A stretch of DNA of 64,000 nucleotides, taken from Asterias rubens (taxonomy: Eukaryota; Echinodermata; Asteroidea; Forcipulatida; Asteriidae). The translations under genes and the position numbers were made by a program. The notes beneath the pieces are model-generated. The model was given only the letters and a program-made list of their open reading frames with translations, did no database searches and was not told the origin of the DNA. The stretch is from assembly GCF_902459465.1 (NCBI RefSeq), contig NC_047081.1, positions 8,461,883 through 8,525,882 on the forward strand, given 5' to 3'. Numbering within the stretch: the first letter of the stretch is position 1; each line of letters starts with the position of its first letter. Shown in pieces: positions 14,101-29,100 of the stretch.

Positions 14101-17100
14101 ACAACAAGTGAGAAGACTTGTCTTAGACAACTACCAATAGTGTCCAGTGTCTTTAAAGGGTTTGGGCACTCTTTTTGTAGGACACAAAACACAAAAGTCC
14201 ACAGGTTTACAATAAACTGACACGGTTTGAAGATAATGGTGATGTATAGAAAGATTCCCTTAAAATATTACTTGCTGTGATGTTGTAGCTTTTGAGAAAT
14301 GAGTAAAACAATTTCACACAAATTATTTTAGCATAAACAACGGATAACAACGTGACTCTCTTGAAAAAATTCTCTGTGATTTTTCTCAAAAACGTGACGA
14401 CTAATGAAGTAAGAGATTCACGTCTTGGCCCAAAACTTGATTTACAAAATGCACCAAAACCTTTTAAAACACAACAGGCAAATATAGGTTATTGAGTTTG
14501 CCTAAGAAGAAGAAGGCAAAATTTTGTTGTTGATTTCTTTCGACTCTTCGTTGTTTTGATGCAATTCTACAGTGATGTTTTCAAAGAAATTCAAGTTAAC
14601 TCCGTGAATTACTAACCCAGTTAGGTTTTCTCTTGTAACCTATGCATATATAAATAGCCACAGTAATACGAGGTGTGGGGAAGGTCATAAACTGCAGTGA
14701 GTGAATGTGGGTTCTTTGGGGTTAGGCCGTTCTCTAATAACAATTTACATTATTGTCTGAGATTTATGGTGGAAATTGCCGGAATCTGGTGATAATTTTC
14801 ACCAGGTGTGTACAACATATTGACTTTTAATGCCGTGATTTATGGGACGAAGTTAATCACAGTCTTACCGGGAGACGCACGGCTGCCAAAATCAACGTCG
14901 TCAGGGTTTTAGACTTGTTAATAATATTTTATTATTTGTATTTTTTAATTTTTTAAATGTTTGGTTATTGGCTTCTGACTGGGTATCACCAACAGAGGGC
15001 TGGATACTTCAGTTGGCATAGAGCACCAGCACGTTAATCCGCAAGTTCAAACCCCACCCAAGAATTTGCGAGACATTTGTAGAAATTGCAAAGCCAAGAG
15101 GCATCATGGTTATACACATTCCAACCGGTTTCTCACAATGTTTTATACCATCATCCTCTCCCCATTACTCGTTACAAATTAAGGTTTTATGCTAATAATT
15201 ATAGTGTCCACTGCCTTTAAGGAGACCTCCACTTTGATCTATATGTTTTTTCTCCTGTAATGCTATAGTTTGTCATTTTAAACGATTGAGGATATCATGG
15301 AAATAAATTGAACCGTTGATCATTAGAACTGGTCGTCACCTAGGGAAATCTGGAGCTTTTACGAGAAAATTACAACTCAGTCCCCTGATCGTTACCCCCC
15401 TCAAAGACGTCATTACAAAGGTCATGACCCCAAATCATACAACGTTCCCAAGACGGTCACGTGGGGCGGTTCGTTGACCCCCAGTAATGCTCGATAGCTT
15501 TGCGCAAACCACTTCTACACTTGTTACTGCAGGGTCCACAATTTTGATGGAGCTGAACATTTCCACAAAATCGGTGATTGCCATTCAGCTGAAAGCAGCT
15601 GTTTCGTTTTGATATTGTGTTGGATTTGAAATGGATGAAGAACACGTACTCTTGTTTGAAATCACAGATGGGAAATTATTTTTGTTAAATTAGACCGCCC
15701 ACATCGAAAGAACAGGGATAATTTGAAATTATTGTTTGGGCATGATACAGGAGTTAAATAAATTGTGCGGTTTAAAGGGTCTATGCAACTTTTGTAGGAC
15801 AAAAAACACAATGTCCACAGATTTACACTAAACTTACACAGTTTCAAGAAAATTATAGTAGAAAGCTTCCCTGAAAATATTACGTGCTGAAGTGCTGTAG
15901 TTTTTGGGAAATGAGTAAAACAATGTCATGAAAATAATTTTCGTCTAATGAGACGAAAATTATTTTAATCATTTACAAACGTATTTTCATGACATTGTTT
16001 TACTCAGTTCTCAAAAACTGCAGCACCTCAGTAAGTAAGATTTGAAGGGAAGCTTTCCACTATCATTATCTTCCAACCCTGTAAGTTTAATGTAAATCTG
16101 TGGACATTTTGAAAAAGTACCCAAATCCTTTAAAGACATGGACACTTTTGGTAATCGCTCAAAGACCAGTGTTCTCACTTGGTGTATCTCAACACATGCA
16201 TAAAATAACAAACCTGTGAAAATTTGAGCTCAATATTGGTCGTCGAAGTTGCGAGATAATAATGAAAGGAAAAAAACACCCTTGTCACACGAAGTTGTGT
16301 GCGTTTAGATGGTTGATTTCGAGACCTCAAACTCTAAATCTGAGGTCTCGAAATCAAATTCGTGGAAAATTACTTCGTTCTCGAAAACTATGTCACTTCA
16401 GAGGGAGACGTTTCTCACAATGTTTTATACTATCAACAGCTCCCCATTACTCGTCACCAAGTAAGGTTTTATGCTAATAACTATTTTGAGTAATTACCAA
16501 TAGTGTCCACTGCCTTTAAACCTCTTATCGCTATGCGTAAAGTAGGAAGCGAAATGTAAAGTGGACCAAGAATCTCACAGATGGAAATGTAAGACAGATT
16601 GCTTCAAATCTTCCTTTGTTGTTTTGAGTGTTTAAATAAAGGAAGTCCAAACATATTTTCGATGAGCTTAAATCGAAGATTTATTATATACAATGCCGTA
16701 CCATTATTGTTTAATTATAAACCAATCCAAATGCATCCGATTCCCTTTCCACTTACAGTAGTTCGGTCATCTTGATTTCTTCCAGTACAATCAATGGTAA
16801 CCAAAACGAGGCTGGAAGTACAGTATTAGTCAGTCCACTGTAAGAGTTTGATATCAATCGGTATCCTTTATAACGTATGCACACAGGGAACTAGACGAAG
16901 CTAGTAGCGTATTTTGTTAGTATTTGCTGGAGACTCACATTAAAGTATGTCACTTGTAGATTTCCTATTAGTGTGTTTTTTTGTCTCATAAAATAGTCAC
17001 AAAGTGGCGTAGTTTACACGATTATTCTATCTACCACATGTGGCATAATCATCATGTATAGGCCTAAATAAGATATCACATTGTTTGATGATACTCAACC

Positions 17101-20100
17101 AGTTAATGACAATTGAAACTTACTTTTACTGGTAAAAAACACGGGAAAGCTAATGAGATTATGAAACACTTTTAGAAACAGCAAAGATAGTTTTAGAGAA
17201 AGAGGCAAATTTTCACCCAGAGATTTCAATCTGAGAATGAAACCTTATTTACCAGGCATATAGAGTTCTACGTAAGTTTTTTTTTTTTTTTAATCTCATT
17301 ATTATCTTGCAACTTCTATGACCAATTGGGCCCTGCTTTTTAAAGGTTGGTTTATTAATGCATAATATGTTGTGATACACCAAGTGATAATCCATACAGA
17401 TACTGGTTTTGCCAATATTACCAAAGGTAAACCATGTCCTTAGATTGCCTCAGTTGTGGTTGCGAGTGGCCTTAGTGTCCATCCTTCCCATCGAGGGAGG
17501 AAATCCGTACAGATCGTACCATACCACTACATTGTGACGCTGCACAAAGAGTCGATCCACGATCAATAAGCCAGCCCAACGAGGACTAGCACAAGTCTAG
17601 GGTTCAATGAAAGCGCTCCAAATGGGGTTTGTAATTACTCCAGGTGTTAAGTTTAGATTGTTTACATCACCTGTTGGGAGGTGAACTGTTTGTTCTGACA
17701 ACAAGTTTATGACTTGATGACTGATTTGACATCTTGCAGTCAGCGAGTGCAGGTGTCTTTTCTGTTACTATCGCGAAAGCTGTAACTATACACGCCATTA
17801 GCCATAGGATGTGGTGTGTGTATTGAGATACCATAGGGTTGTTGTGTACCAACAATGTTCACGTACAAATAATGTTCATTGTGTTTGAATTATCACACCT
17901 GCCTGCCTCGTCTAAAACCCCTTTCACATGAGAGCAGTTTAGCAAGGGTCCCTTGCTAGATTGTAGCATAGTTTTTTCAAAATGTACCTCGTCTGAAAGG
18001 ATTACAATGGATCTGCTGTCCAAGTTCTCTTGCGATATCTTGCTATACTTTACAATGCTAAAATTAAGCAAGGGACCCCAGTTAAATTACTGTCGTGTGA
18101 ATAGTACTAATGGTTTAATCTACCTCCATGGTTTACTCATGGAGGTTCCTCCATATAGCTTCATGGTTTAATCTAGTAATTATTTGGCTTTGTTCAAACC
18201 AAATAATGATTTAGAATTGACCAAGTCAACACCTTGGATCTTGGTATTAAAACAAAAAATGTATGTGATATCTGTACCTCACTGGTTTAACTTGTGACTG
18301 GTCCTATATGCTGGTTCTTTTGCTTATCAATTAGGCCTACATTAATGGTGTCATGTTCATTTTTGTACTTCATTAACGTTCCAAACAAAGTTCGATAAAT
18401 TCTGAGATTTTCTTTTAAAGAGGGCAAGAAAGCGCATTGTAATGTACCACTCTCCTCAAAGAACAATCTCTCTACCTAGCACACGATAGCAGCTTTATCC
18501 CATGCATCCTTTATCTCATCTTTAAACACCTTTCATTTAACTGTCAAATAAAAAACATTATTACATCTTCATGAAGTTCCAGGAACTCAGTTGGTGTTAA
18601 GTTTATATAATAAAAGTTTTATAAATTCGGGGAAAATCTGTCAATAAATTTGTGAGCGGACAAGAAAAGCCTTGCACTTCAATGGCATGCACAAGCTTTC
18701 TACAGCCAACTGATCCAACCATGTAGCTTATCTCAACCCCTCACAAAGAAATCCTTGCGATCACAAAACCAAGGGGGGTAATAATTGAAGATTGTTACCT
18801 GTTGTAAGAAAGAAGGCATGTTCCACGTCATAATCAAACTTATATTCATGCCAATTAACTCTGCACTAAACACCTGCCACTCCGGTTATAAAGTCAACCT
18901 TCGTTAAACAGAAACCGGCGAGGCATGAACCATTTGGGGGTTTACACAGGCTGGCCAGAAACAGTGCGCGATAACTTGTGATTGACACATGGTCTGTTTA
19001 CGTATGTTACACATGTCCAAGTAATGTATGTACTTTTGAAGCATTTACAAGCATTGTAAACAAGCAAATGACTCTGCTTGCCCGTGTTTGCATTAAGCAC
19101 ATACTTGTCAACAGTGCGTACAACTTGAAGGACTTCGTCCAAGAATCTACATTACTCGGGATAAACAAAAAAAGACAATTCACAAACACCCAAACTAAGA
19201 ATTGTGGTGGTGTCACTTTCAAGGAATTTTTTGAAATTGCGGTTTGTTATCTTGATTCCTCGATTGAGTGATAGCATTCTTGTTTGCAAATGAATTTTGC
19301 TTTATCTAGAGCAAGATTGCTTGCAAATCTTATCAAATTTTATCTTATCAAATTTGTATAACCATACAGAGGTATAACATGCTTGAATGTGTAAGGCTGT
19401 GGACACAGGGTGACCCCAATTGTTACCATCCCGTGTCGAACAAGTTGTGTGCTTTCAGTTCAGAGTTCAATTCAAATATTTTAGTGAGAAATGACTTGTT
19501 CTCAAAAGCTCTCCATTTCTCGTTACTAAGTAAGTTTGTGATGCTTTTAATTATTTTAAGTACCAATAGTTTACAGTGCCTATGGTGCAAAGACACTGGA
19601 CACTATTGGTAATTGTCAAAGACCAGTCTTCACACTTGGTGTATCTCAACATTGTGCATACGATAACAAACCTGTGAAAACTTCTACTCGCTTGGTCGTC
19701 AAAGTTGCTAAAGAAAAATGGAAGAAAAAATACCCTTGTCGAACAAGTACTTTAACTTCAGATGCCTTGGAATTCGAGACCTCGGAAGTTAATCCAAATA
19801 TTTCAGTGAGAAATTACCTCTTTCTCAAAACTGCGTTACTTCAGAGGGAGCCGTTTCCCACAATGTTTTATACTATCAACAGCTCTCCATTGCTCATTAC
19901 TAAGAAGTACGTTTTTATGCTCACAATTATCTTGAGTAATTACCAATTGTTTCCAGTGCCGTTAAGACGATTGAATTTGCTATGGTAGTAGTGGCGTATT
20001 AAAAGTTGAAGGAGGTATGTGTGTACTCCCAAATGGGGTAAATACATAACCTAGATGCTAGACCAAAGTCATTGATGATAAACATGGGGTTAGACTGCGG

Positions 20101-23100
20101 TTAGCAAAGTACAAGAGCAACTGCAAAAAAAAACATAAAAAAGGACGAACGACATGGGCATTTGAATTAGAATCTGTTTTAACAGATTCTAATTCAAATG
20201 CCTATGTCGCTTTAAAAAGCGTCTTGACTGTCCAATTTAGGCAAGTTCGAGTAGCGACCATTTGTCAACCCCTATAGCTACTCCATCTTGGTCACGTTCC
20301 TCGTTTCGAATAACAATAATGCATGCTAATAATCATCTTGCAATTAGGAACCAGACTATTTTGTTCCTCCAGCCTCAGTTTGGTAACATTGATATCAATG
20401 GGAGACATGCAAGATGGCTGCACCGTTAAAAAGATCTACATAGACGGCTTTGTAAACGCTTTATTGTCTAACAATCAAGGTTAACAAGTGTGGTTCTAGT
20501 TTGTGTGTTTTGGGGTTGTTTTATTATATTATTTTGTGTGTGCTTTTGTACTTTGTTTGATTACTTGTTTACATAATGACACCAGCTGTTTCTGCACCTG
20601 TTTCCACCAATGTTGTTGACTTGGAAAATATTGCAAACATACCTCATAAAATTACTTTTTTGGAGAACTCTTGCACTAAATCAATCCCGAAGGATAACTG
20701 AATGAAAAATGATCCAGACAGACACAACTGTCTATACATGTACATGTATATAGACAATCCACTTTGACTCTTCTATAAAGTCCAATTTATGTTTTTAATT
20801 ACAACCTAATTTATAACAGATTATACTTTCAGGAGTCCAAAATAGCGTTCAATAAATTTCAAACACTTTTGGAGAGAGCTAGGAATGCCGACTTTGTTAC
20901 GTGTTTTTTTGTTTAAAGCTCATCAGCAATTATTTCAAACATGCCGTCGTTTACGATAAATGACCGGGGCAGGTGTCTTGCATCAACGGGGGAATAGTCC
21001 ATCATTTTAGGGGTTGTATGTGACAAAAAAATGACAGATTCAAGCTCGACCCAACAGGTTCCAATTTCAGAAAGAAAAAAAAGTTCTTGAAAAGTGTCTG
21101 CTAAGCAGAAATGAGCAGGTATACCAGTCACAACTTGTACATGCTACATGGTAGTTCGACTGGTAACATCATTCTGTGTGAGTGAAATTTTGTTGTGCTT
21201 AACGACTTTTTGTGCTTAAGCAACTCTATGAAATTGGGCCCAGGTTCGCTACATCAAAACACCTGTAACGTCGTGTACTTAATTCCTCTCTGCTTAAATT
21301 CATGGTAAGTCATACAATACGACAGAAAAGGGTATGTCGTGCCATTATTAGATAAGTGCCGACCTTTGACCTCTCAGGAGAAGAACTTAAAGGTAGGGTC
21401 ACAGCATAGAGTAAGGACGGTCACAGATTTTTTTTTGGACGTATTGCCGATTAATTGCCAAAATACATGTTTTAACGCTACATGTACGAAAAGTGGACCT
21501 CCGAACAAAAGAGACTGACACACGTCCACAATGTTTTTACAGTGTTGGCCTTACTCAAGGCAGTCGCTGGTAAACAATAGGATTGCAACAAAGGAATGTC
21601 CACAGAGGGACTGCAACACAGAGCTGTGTGCTTCTGTTATTGTTTTACAGCACTCCAAAAAACAAAACTTGTGATCAGCTGACTGGCTCAGAAGTTCACA
21701 TACCCGCTGTGTTACCTACGGTCTAATTTCTGCTGATTATCTCATAACGAAAAGATTCTTGAATGTTAACTTATGTCAATCAGTTGTCTGTTGATACGTG
21801 AACCACCCAGGCCCAGGGGGAGGGACACACACACTTCGGAATGTTGGCCAACAACATGTGGACATTTTCTTTCCTTTTATCTCACACCACCCGCTGTAAC
21901 TTTAATTGTGGATTGAAGGGTGTCACCTGGTTTCCATTTCGTAGAAAAAGCTACTGAGTAAGCAGTTCACCAAACCCGGCCCCTTGACAAAACTTACATC
22001 GCGACATGGCTTATAAAGGCACTGGGCACCTTTGGTAATTGTCAAAGACCAGTCTTCTCACTTGATGATGCATCTTGATGTATTTCAACATGCATAAAAT
22101 AACTAACAAATAGTGTACATCACGACATGTCTTATAAAGGCACTGGGCACCTTTGGTAAATTGTCAAAGACCAGTCTTCTCACTTCGTGTATCTCAACAT
22201 ATGCATAAAATCACAAACCGTTGGAAATTTGAACTCAATATTGGTATTCGAAGTTGTGAGAGAATAATTGAAGAAAAAACACCCTTGTCGCACTAGTTGT
22301 CTGCTATCAAATGCCTTGAATTCGAGACCTCAGTAAAGCATCTGAAAGCACACAACTTCGTGTGACAATGTTTGTTTGTTTTTTCATTATTATCTCGCAA
22401 CTTCGACGACACATATTGAGCTCAAATTTTCACAGGTTTGATACTTTATGCATATGTTGAGATACACTAAGTGAGAAGACTGTCTTTGACAATTGCCAAT
22501 AGTACAATAATTAACTTGCAGATCCCCCAATCACAGCATTTGTTCCAACTTGTACACGTGTCAAATGTTTCCACCTGGGACGGTACCCTAAATCGCGTAA
22601 AGCACAAACACTTGTGCCTTCTTTCTGTTTACTCCTTACGCTTGTTCATAAAGATCCTTACTTGATGATAAGACTAGGGCCTAATTTCATAGAGCTGCTA
22701 AGCACAAAAATTTGCTTAGCATGAAAATTTTGCCTTCATAAAAACAGGATTACCAACCAAATTTCCACGTGATTTTCAGGATACGCAAACAACAGCTGAA
22801 CACCATGTTACAAGCAATATGCAACAAATGGAAATTTGGTTGGTAGGCCTTTTCACGCTAAGCAAAATTTGGTGCTAAGCAGCTCTAGGAAATTGGGCCC
22901 AGTAATTTTTTGCTGACAGAGTGCACTGTACATCCGTGGCACAAAGTGCACCAATTACCAAATCTAAATGCCAAGTCCAATGCCACCAGGGGGGGTGCCT
23001 AACGAGAAATTTCCTTTAAAGTCTCATCAGTTTGTGTCCCTCCCTCTTGAAATGCTCTATGCTTAAAGTCATTATTGGCTCATAATTTAGTGCAGTGAAA

Positions 23101-26100
23101 GTACGACTACTCCGAGATCCGTCTTAGAAACAAGGTCAAGTGGGGGTCTATTTCTTGGTGACGTAGGGACTCGTATCCTGTGGTTGGATTAAAGAGCAAA
23201 CTGGGTTGAGAAAAGAGTAGACGTTAGGACGCATTGAACCCATCATAAGTTAGGACGAGTTACTCGTCCTAACTCGAGATAGGATTAACCCTAGCGTTTC
23301 GTGTAATCGGCTGCAGAACCCAATATCATTCATAGAGCTGCCTTTAAGCACAGAGCAGGATACCAGTCACAAATTATGCACGGTGTGACATATAACGTGA
23401 GCTGGTAAGCATAACTGTTTTGTGCTAAGCTACATTTTGTTTCTACGCATTTATATTGTTTATTTTTAATTTATTTGCTTACCTTCAATTATTTGAATGG
23501 TTTGTAGATTCGGATGTTTACGTGCTTTTCTCTTCTCCTCCTTCAATGCCTTCTTCTCCAATTTAGCTTGCCTCCGTCTTTCCCGCGCTTCAATTTTCTC
23601 ATCTCTTGCCAACTGTTTGTCCAATGCTCTTCCAGTCTTTGCCCTCTCTCCTCGACTCTCCTGCCTTTTTTGTTTGTACAAGTTGACTTCCCGGCGGTAG
23701 TCATCTTCTGTGAGGGCAATATCTCCAAGGTAACCGTCTGTGAACAAAGAAAGGCACAGATTTAGCGAACAAAATCAATTAAAAAGTTCACGAGTGGAAA
23801 GATGTTCATAAAATTGAACCACTCGGGGGCAGGCCAGGAATCAAACGGAGGACACAGATTGGCCTCCATTGCCCTGGGTTGATTTCATAAAAAGTAGTCT
23901 TATCTTGAGTGAGTTACTTTTCCTAACTTAGGACTAGGCGTAAGTTTTTAATGTATCCTATAGCTAGTCCTTAGCACTGGTCCTAACTCTTTGTGAAATC
24001 GGTCTCAGGGCATGGCTTTGGTGTCCCCTTCAAGATGTTACATCGGCCCTTATCGAAACCAAGTCTCATCTCGAGTTAGGACAAGTTACTTTTCCTAACT
24101 TAGGACTAGCCTTAAGTTTTTATTATCTCCGAGGACTAGTCATAAGTTAGGACTAGTCCTAACTCTTTGTGAAATCGACCCTTGTTTGGGTGCATACACA
24201 CTTGCCCAACCTTACAGTGTTATTATTTGTCCGCCATAATATCTCAAAATGGCTTATGAATTTTTAGGCCAAAAAAAATACCCGCTGAGCTGCTTGCTGC
24301 CACGGTTGTGACCGCAGCTCACACCCCGGACGGCCTGAACTCACACGAGATTTATGGATTTATAGTGACTGACCCTTGACCCCTTTCGTCGATCCGATGT
24401 GAACTTAGTTCCGTAAATGTTGTTCTTTGTAGGGTTAAACGGTGATCAGTGAGAGGGTTTTTACCGACCAAGTGACTGGTGAACTTGGCCCGGCTGTCTG
24501 GCCTCGTTGAACGATACCACCACCAACAATGGTAGCCGTGCCACCAAAACAGCGTATAGGAAAACCTTGCATAAAATAAAGACCCCATCGGTGAACGATT
24601 TCCCTTGTATAGCATGCAGAGCAAAATGCTATGCAAAATGTGTCGGTTTCTATTAAAAAAAATTCATTTGTTACTCAATGTTACCGTTCAGTGTGCACAA
24701 ATTTATTTCAGTCGAAAAAATTCGCTATGAAAAAATGCTCGAAGAAATCGTTCCCTGCATGCTATACCCGTGGATGTTGAACCGTGGTTGAACCCTATAA
24801 ATGGTACATCAATTCTCCATATATTGACAAAAGATGATTTCTATTTTCAAAATAATGAGATATGAATTCATCACACAGCACACTAAGAAATCAGCTGACG
24901 TGTTCTTGCGGGTTTTTTTTTGTTTTTTTTTTTGTTTTTTAGTGGGGGGGGGGGGGGCTGAAGGGGGGGGGGGTTGTGTGGGGTGTCAAGAACCGCCAGG
25001 TAAGACAGACATTAAACAAACAAGATTAATGTTGTGTCAAAACTCCCAAACAAACGAACAAAAACAAACAGGCAGTTCTAAAAATATTGACGGTGGACAC
25101 ACTCAGTTTACAAGACATTGTTACGAACAACTTGCAATTTCATAGAGCTGCTTACTACACAAAAATAAATGACGTCACAATGCAAATCCAAGGTGAACAC
25201 GCAATATGGCCGCCTAAATTTCTTGCTGACCTGTGCAAAAGACCTTTATCGTGGTTCGGCCATATTGACTTTCTCCCATTGGTATCAATGTTACCAAACC
25301 CCCTGGAGGCTGGAAGAACCAAATAGTCTGGTTCCTAGTTTCAAAATGATTATTTCTTCAGGAGATCATAGCATATTGATCGAAACGTCGAGTTGAAACC
25401 AACGGTTCTTTTCAGAACCACCCCAACTCATAAGAGATAGTCATTACATGGTGTTACCGCAAACCTTTCCATATCGTATTTCCAACAAGCAAAGTTTCAA
25501 ATCCTACTTAAAATGATTATTAGCAATCATATTTGAAACGAGGAACATGACCAAGATGGAGGCAGCATTACAAAGATCTTTACGCTTGCAACCTAGCACA
25601 TTTTTCTGCTACAGTAAGCACGAACACAATATGCTTGCACGAGAAACAAATCTCGTATGTGTTTTTTTTTAAAGAGGACTGCATGAAGTGAAAGCATAAA
25701 CTTTCGGGGGAGTGGAGGAAGGAAAACCTATAAAACCAGGAATTTGTGTGTACGTAAAATTATGGTATTAGATATGTTCCGAATACTACACAGACTTCAT
25801 GCATGGTTTTGGACAGCCTCGCTGCCATGGGCAGCGCGCCGTATCGATACCTCTCGTCTCGTTATGATCGAGCAAGGCCTGCTGGGGGAAAAATGGCGCG
25901 GTGAGATCGATCACCCCTGAGAACGAGGTTGGGTTTGGGGGTTTGATTGAAAGCATTCATCACCAGTGAATCCAATGCAAGGAATTTAGCCTCATGTTGA
26001 GACACTAATAAACTTATGAGATTTGAAGATCAAGAGCTTCTTCCTTTTTACAAATCCAGACGAGGTCATGTGGGTTTAAAAGTTAAAAATAGAGTACGAT

Positions 26101-29100
26101 GCCCTTCACTGATCAAGTTTAAGAATTCCAGTAAACAAATTCGAGTTTCGGTATACAGCTGCAGCAGATGGCTCTTCTGGTAAATTGTGACTTCGGTGGC
26201 CATTTTGTTTTGCGGCCATACAAAATGCGCAAGGGTCAAAGGTTAGTCTGGGAGATAATAGTCTGGCTCATGGATGTTTGATTTAAGTATACAGCATTAG
26301 AGATCGTCAGGGTACATGTTTCTTGGTGTGTGCATTCCTTGGGTATGTGTTGTGACTATACGGTTGGTCGGCCATTTTGTTTTTAAGACCATAAACGAGC
26401 GCAATGAACGAAGGGTAGATTGGAAGATAGTTTGGCTCGTGGGTGTTCGGTTGTAGGTATACAGCATTAAAGATTGTCACATTCCCATGGTGTGTTTGGG
26501 TAAACTCAGACTTGCCATGGGCCTAATTGGTATGACGTCAATAAGGGGGAAAGCAAATTGAGGATACCATCTGGGGAAGTCTCCAAAGCACTCCCCAATG
26601 ACACGCATCTTTTCTTCTACTGAATTCAATCATTTCTTAATCTGTCTCCACATTATCTTCCGCCATCTTACTAATTACTTACTAATTTACCTCAACGGGA
26701 CAGCACCACCAGACGTATAGAGTCAATTAACAGGCTTTGAGATGTGGTTGCTGTCTACTGAACATTGCTAACTGTGATTGCTGTCTGCTGAACATTGTTA
26801 ATTAAACTAACGACAGACAGTAACTCGTTAACAAACAATAACAGCTTCAAGTCACCTTAGGAGATGAAATGCCGCGACTGCCGCGTTTGAAATCCCAAAT
26901 GTGGTTACGTAATCATTCTTAATTAGATAATCAAGTTTGTAATTGTTTTAAGGTTTTTTTTTACGCAAGCTAAGTTTGACAACTGTCCCCGTCTCAATGG
27001 TCTCGAAAGACTAAAAACTTCAGTCCTGAAGTTATTAAGAATCTGAAAGCACACAAACTTGTGCACCAAGGGTGTTTTTCTTTAGTTATTCTCCTTCAAC
27101 TTCGATGACCTATGGGATACACCAAGTCAGTTCCTTTAAAGGCAGTGGACACTATTGGTAATTACTCAAAATAGTTATTAGCATGAAACCTTACTTTGTA
27201 ACGGGTGATGGGGAGAGGTTGATAGTATAACACTTTTTGAGAAACGGCTCCATTTGAAGTAACGTAGTTTTCGAGACAGAAGTAATTTTCCATAAATTTG
27301 ATTTAGAGACCTCAGATTTAGAATTTGAGGTCTCGAAATCAAGCATCTGAAAACACACAACATCGTGTGACAAGGGTGTTTTTTCTAGCATTATTAACTC
27401 GCAACTTCGACGACCGATTGAGCTCAAATTTTCACAGGTTTGTTATTTTGTGCATATATTGAGACACACTAAGTGAAAAGACTGGTCTTTGACAATAAAT
27501 TAAGACCAGTGTCAAGAGTCTTTAACCATCTACTTGTACATGTACAGTGTATACATGGATGGTGGGTTTATATATATATAGGCCTATGGTTTTCGTCCTT
27601 GACTCGTTCATGATTGCTGGTGCAGATAACGGCGTAGGCCTACAGCTCAATCTATAATTATTGAGGTGGATTTCCTGACAAATTCTCTCTCCCATCAGGG
27701 ACTTGCCGGTAGGCTATACGGGGAAAAGCCTAGGTATATTATGCACGGCTATTATAAAATAAAACGGGAACAATTACTGTTTTTCTTTTGCGTTAGCAAT
27801 CATTTATGCCTACTGACATTGGACTACGGGCAACACGAGGAGATAAAGTGACACCAATCTGTTAACGAAACTACAGTTAAGTGTAGATTCGCAAAGAATA
27901 TGATCTACAGTTGGGTGTAGATTCGTATTGGGTGTACTTTCATAAATAGAGTGACGTCACAGAAATAGCTTAATAGGAGTTACTACAAGTTTACAGGCAA
28001 GTTTTCTTTCAAGAAGTTCAGAGGTTTGGGTCATGTTTCAACTTCTGTGTGGTAAAGAACAAAACACTGTTGACATAAGCAAAAAATATTCTATAACAGT
28101 ACGTTTTTACTGGCGGCCTTTCTCCGCGGCCCTGGACCCTCTATACTCGGTTGACTGATGAGACGATGCCGTCAAAAATCACGGTATCACGGCGTATGAG
28201 GTCACCGAAGGCCCCGCTACCTATACCGGAAATCAATGACAGAGTTCCCATTGACCTTGGTGTCAAGCCCTGAGGCAGACACCACCCGTGCTCAAATCAC
28301 TTTAATAAATGCATTTTGTGCGGAAGAAACTTATTTTACTTTTAGCTACTTTTTGTATTTGGCAGCAGGCTCAGTGCAGGTAGACTCGAAAACTTCTTAA
28401 AGGAACACATTGCCTTGGGTCAGGCGAGTTGGTCTATAAAAAGTGTTTGAAACCGTTTGATATGAAATGCATATTGTTGGGAAGATGTTATAAAAGTAGA
28501 GTACAACAACGAAATTGCACGGTTTTCCTTGTACATTGTGAACTATACACGGCACGCCATTTTGTGGAGTCAAATTTTTGACTCCATAAAATGGCCGACC
28601 GTTAGTTCGCAAAGTAACAGGAAAACCACGCAATTTCGAGGCAGGTTTATGTGGATCGTTATAATCTACTTTTTAAACAAATCTGACCATACTGATTTCA
28701 TAACAAACGGCTTCAAACACTTTTCATGGACCATCTCGCCCTATCCAAGGCAACGTGTCCCTTTAAGTCGATTGGGGGTGACCTGCTTGTTTAGGGATGG
28801 TGCTTACTATGGCGTACACAAGCCTTTTCTTTCAAAGAGAACAAGACGAAGGCGTAATAAATGGCAGCGTTTTGTTTTGGTAATATTTGTTCAAGATCAG
28901 TATCCCCACTAGGTGAACCACTCCAACATAAATGCATAATATCAGACCTGTGAACAAAGTGGACTCATTTTGGTCATTGATGTTGCAAGAAAATAATGAC
29001 AGAAAAACACCCTTGTTGCACAAAACTATGCTTCCAGATGCCTGAAAGACATCATGCCTGAAGCTTTTCTCAGATTCAAACTTGTGGAGGAAAAATTACT

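Noticed and set aside
20913..21131. 72-codon minus-strand open frame
   Set aside because: No domain recognised, no conserved splice context, and its end resembles a family E-like repeat. Left unassigned.
23497..23765. Plus-strand open frames rich in Leu, Phe and Cys
   Set aside because: Antisense reading of tolloid exon 2, whose minus-strand frame matches the family and has proper splice sites.
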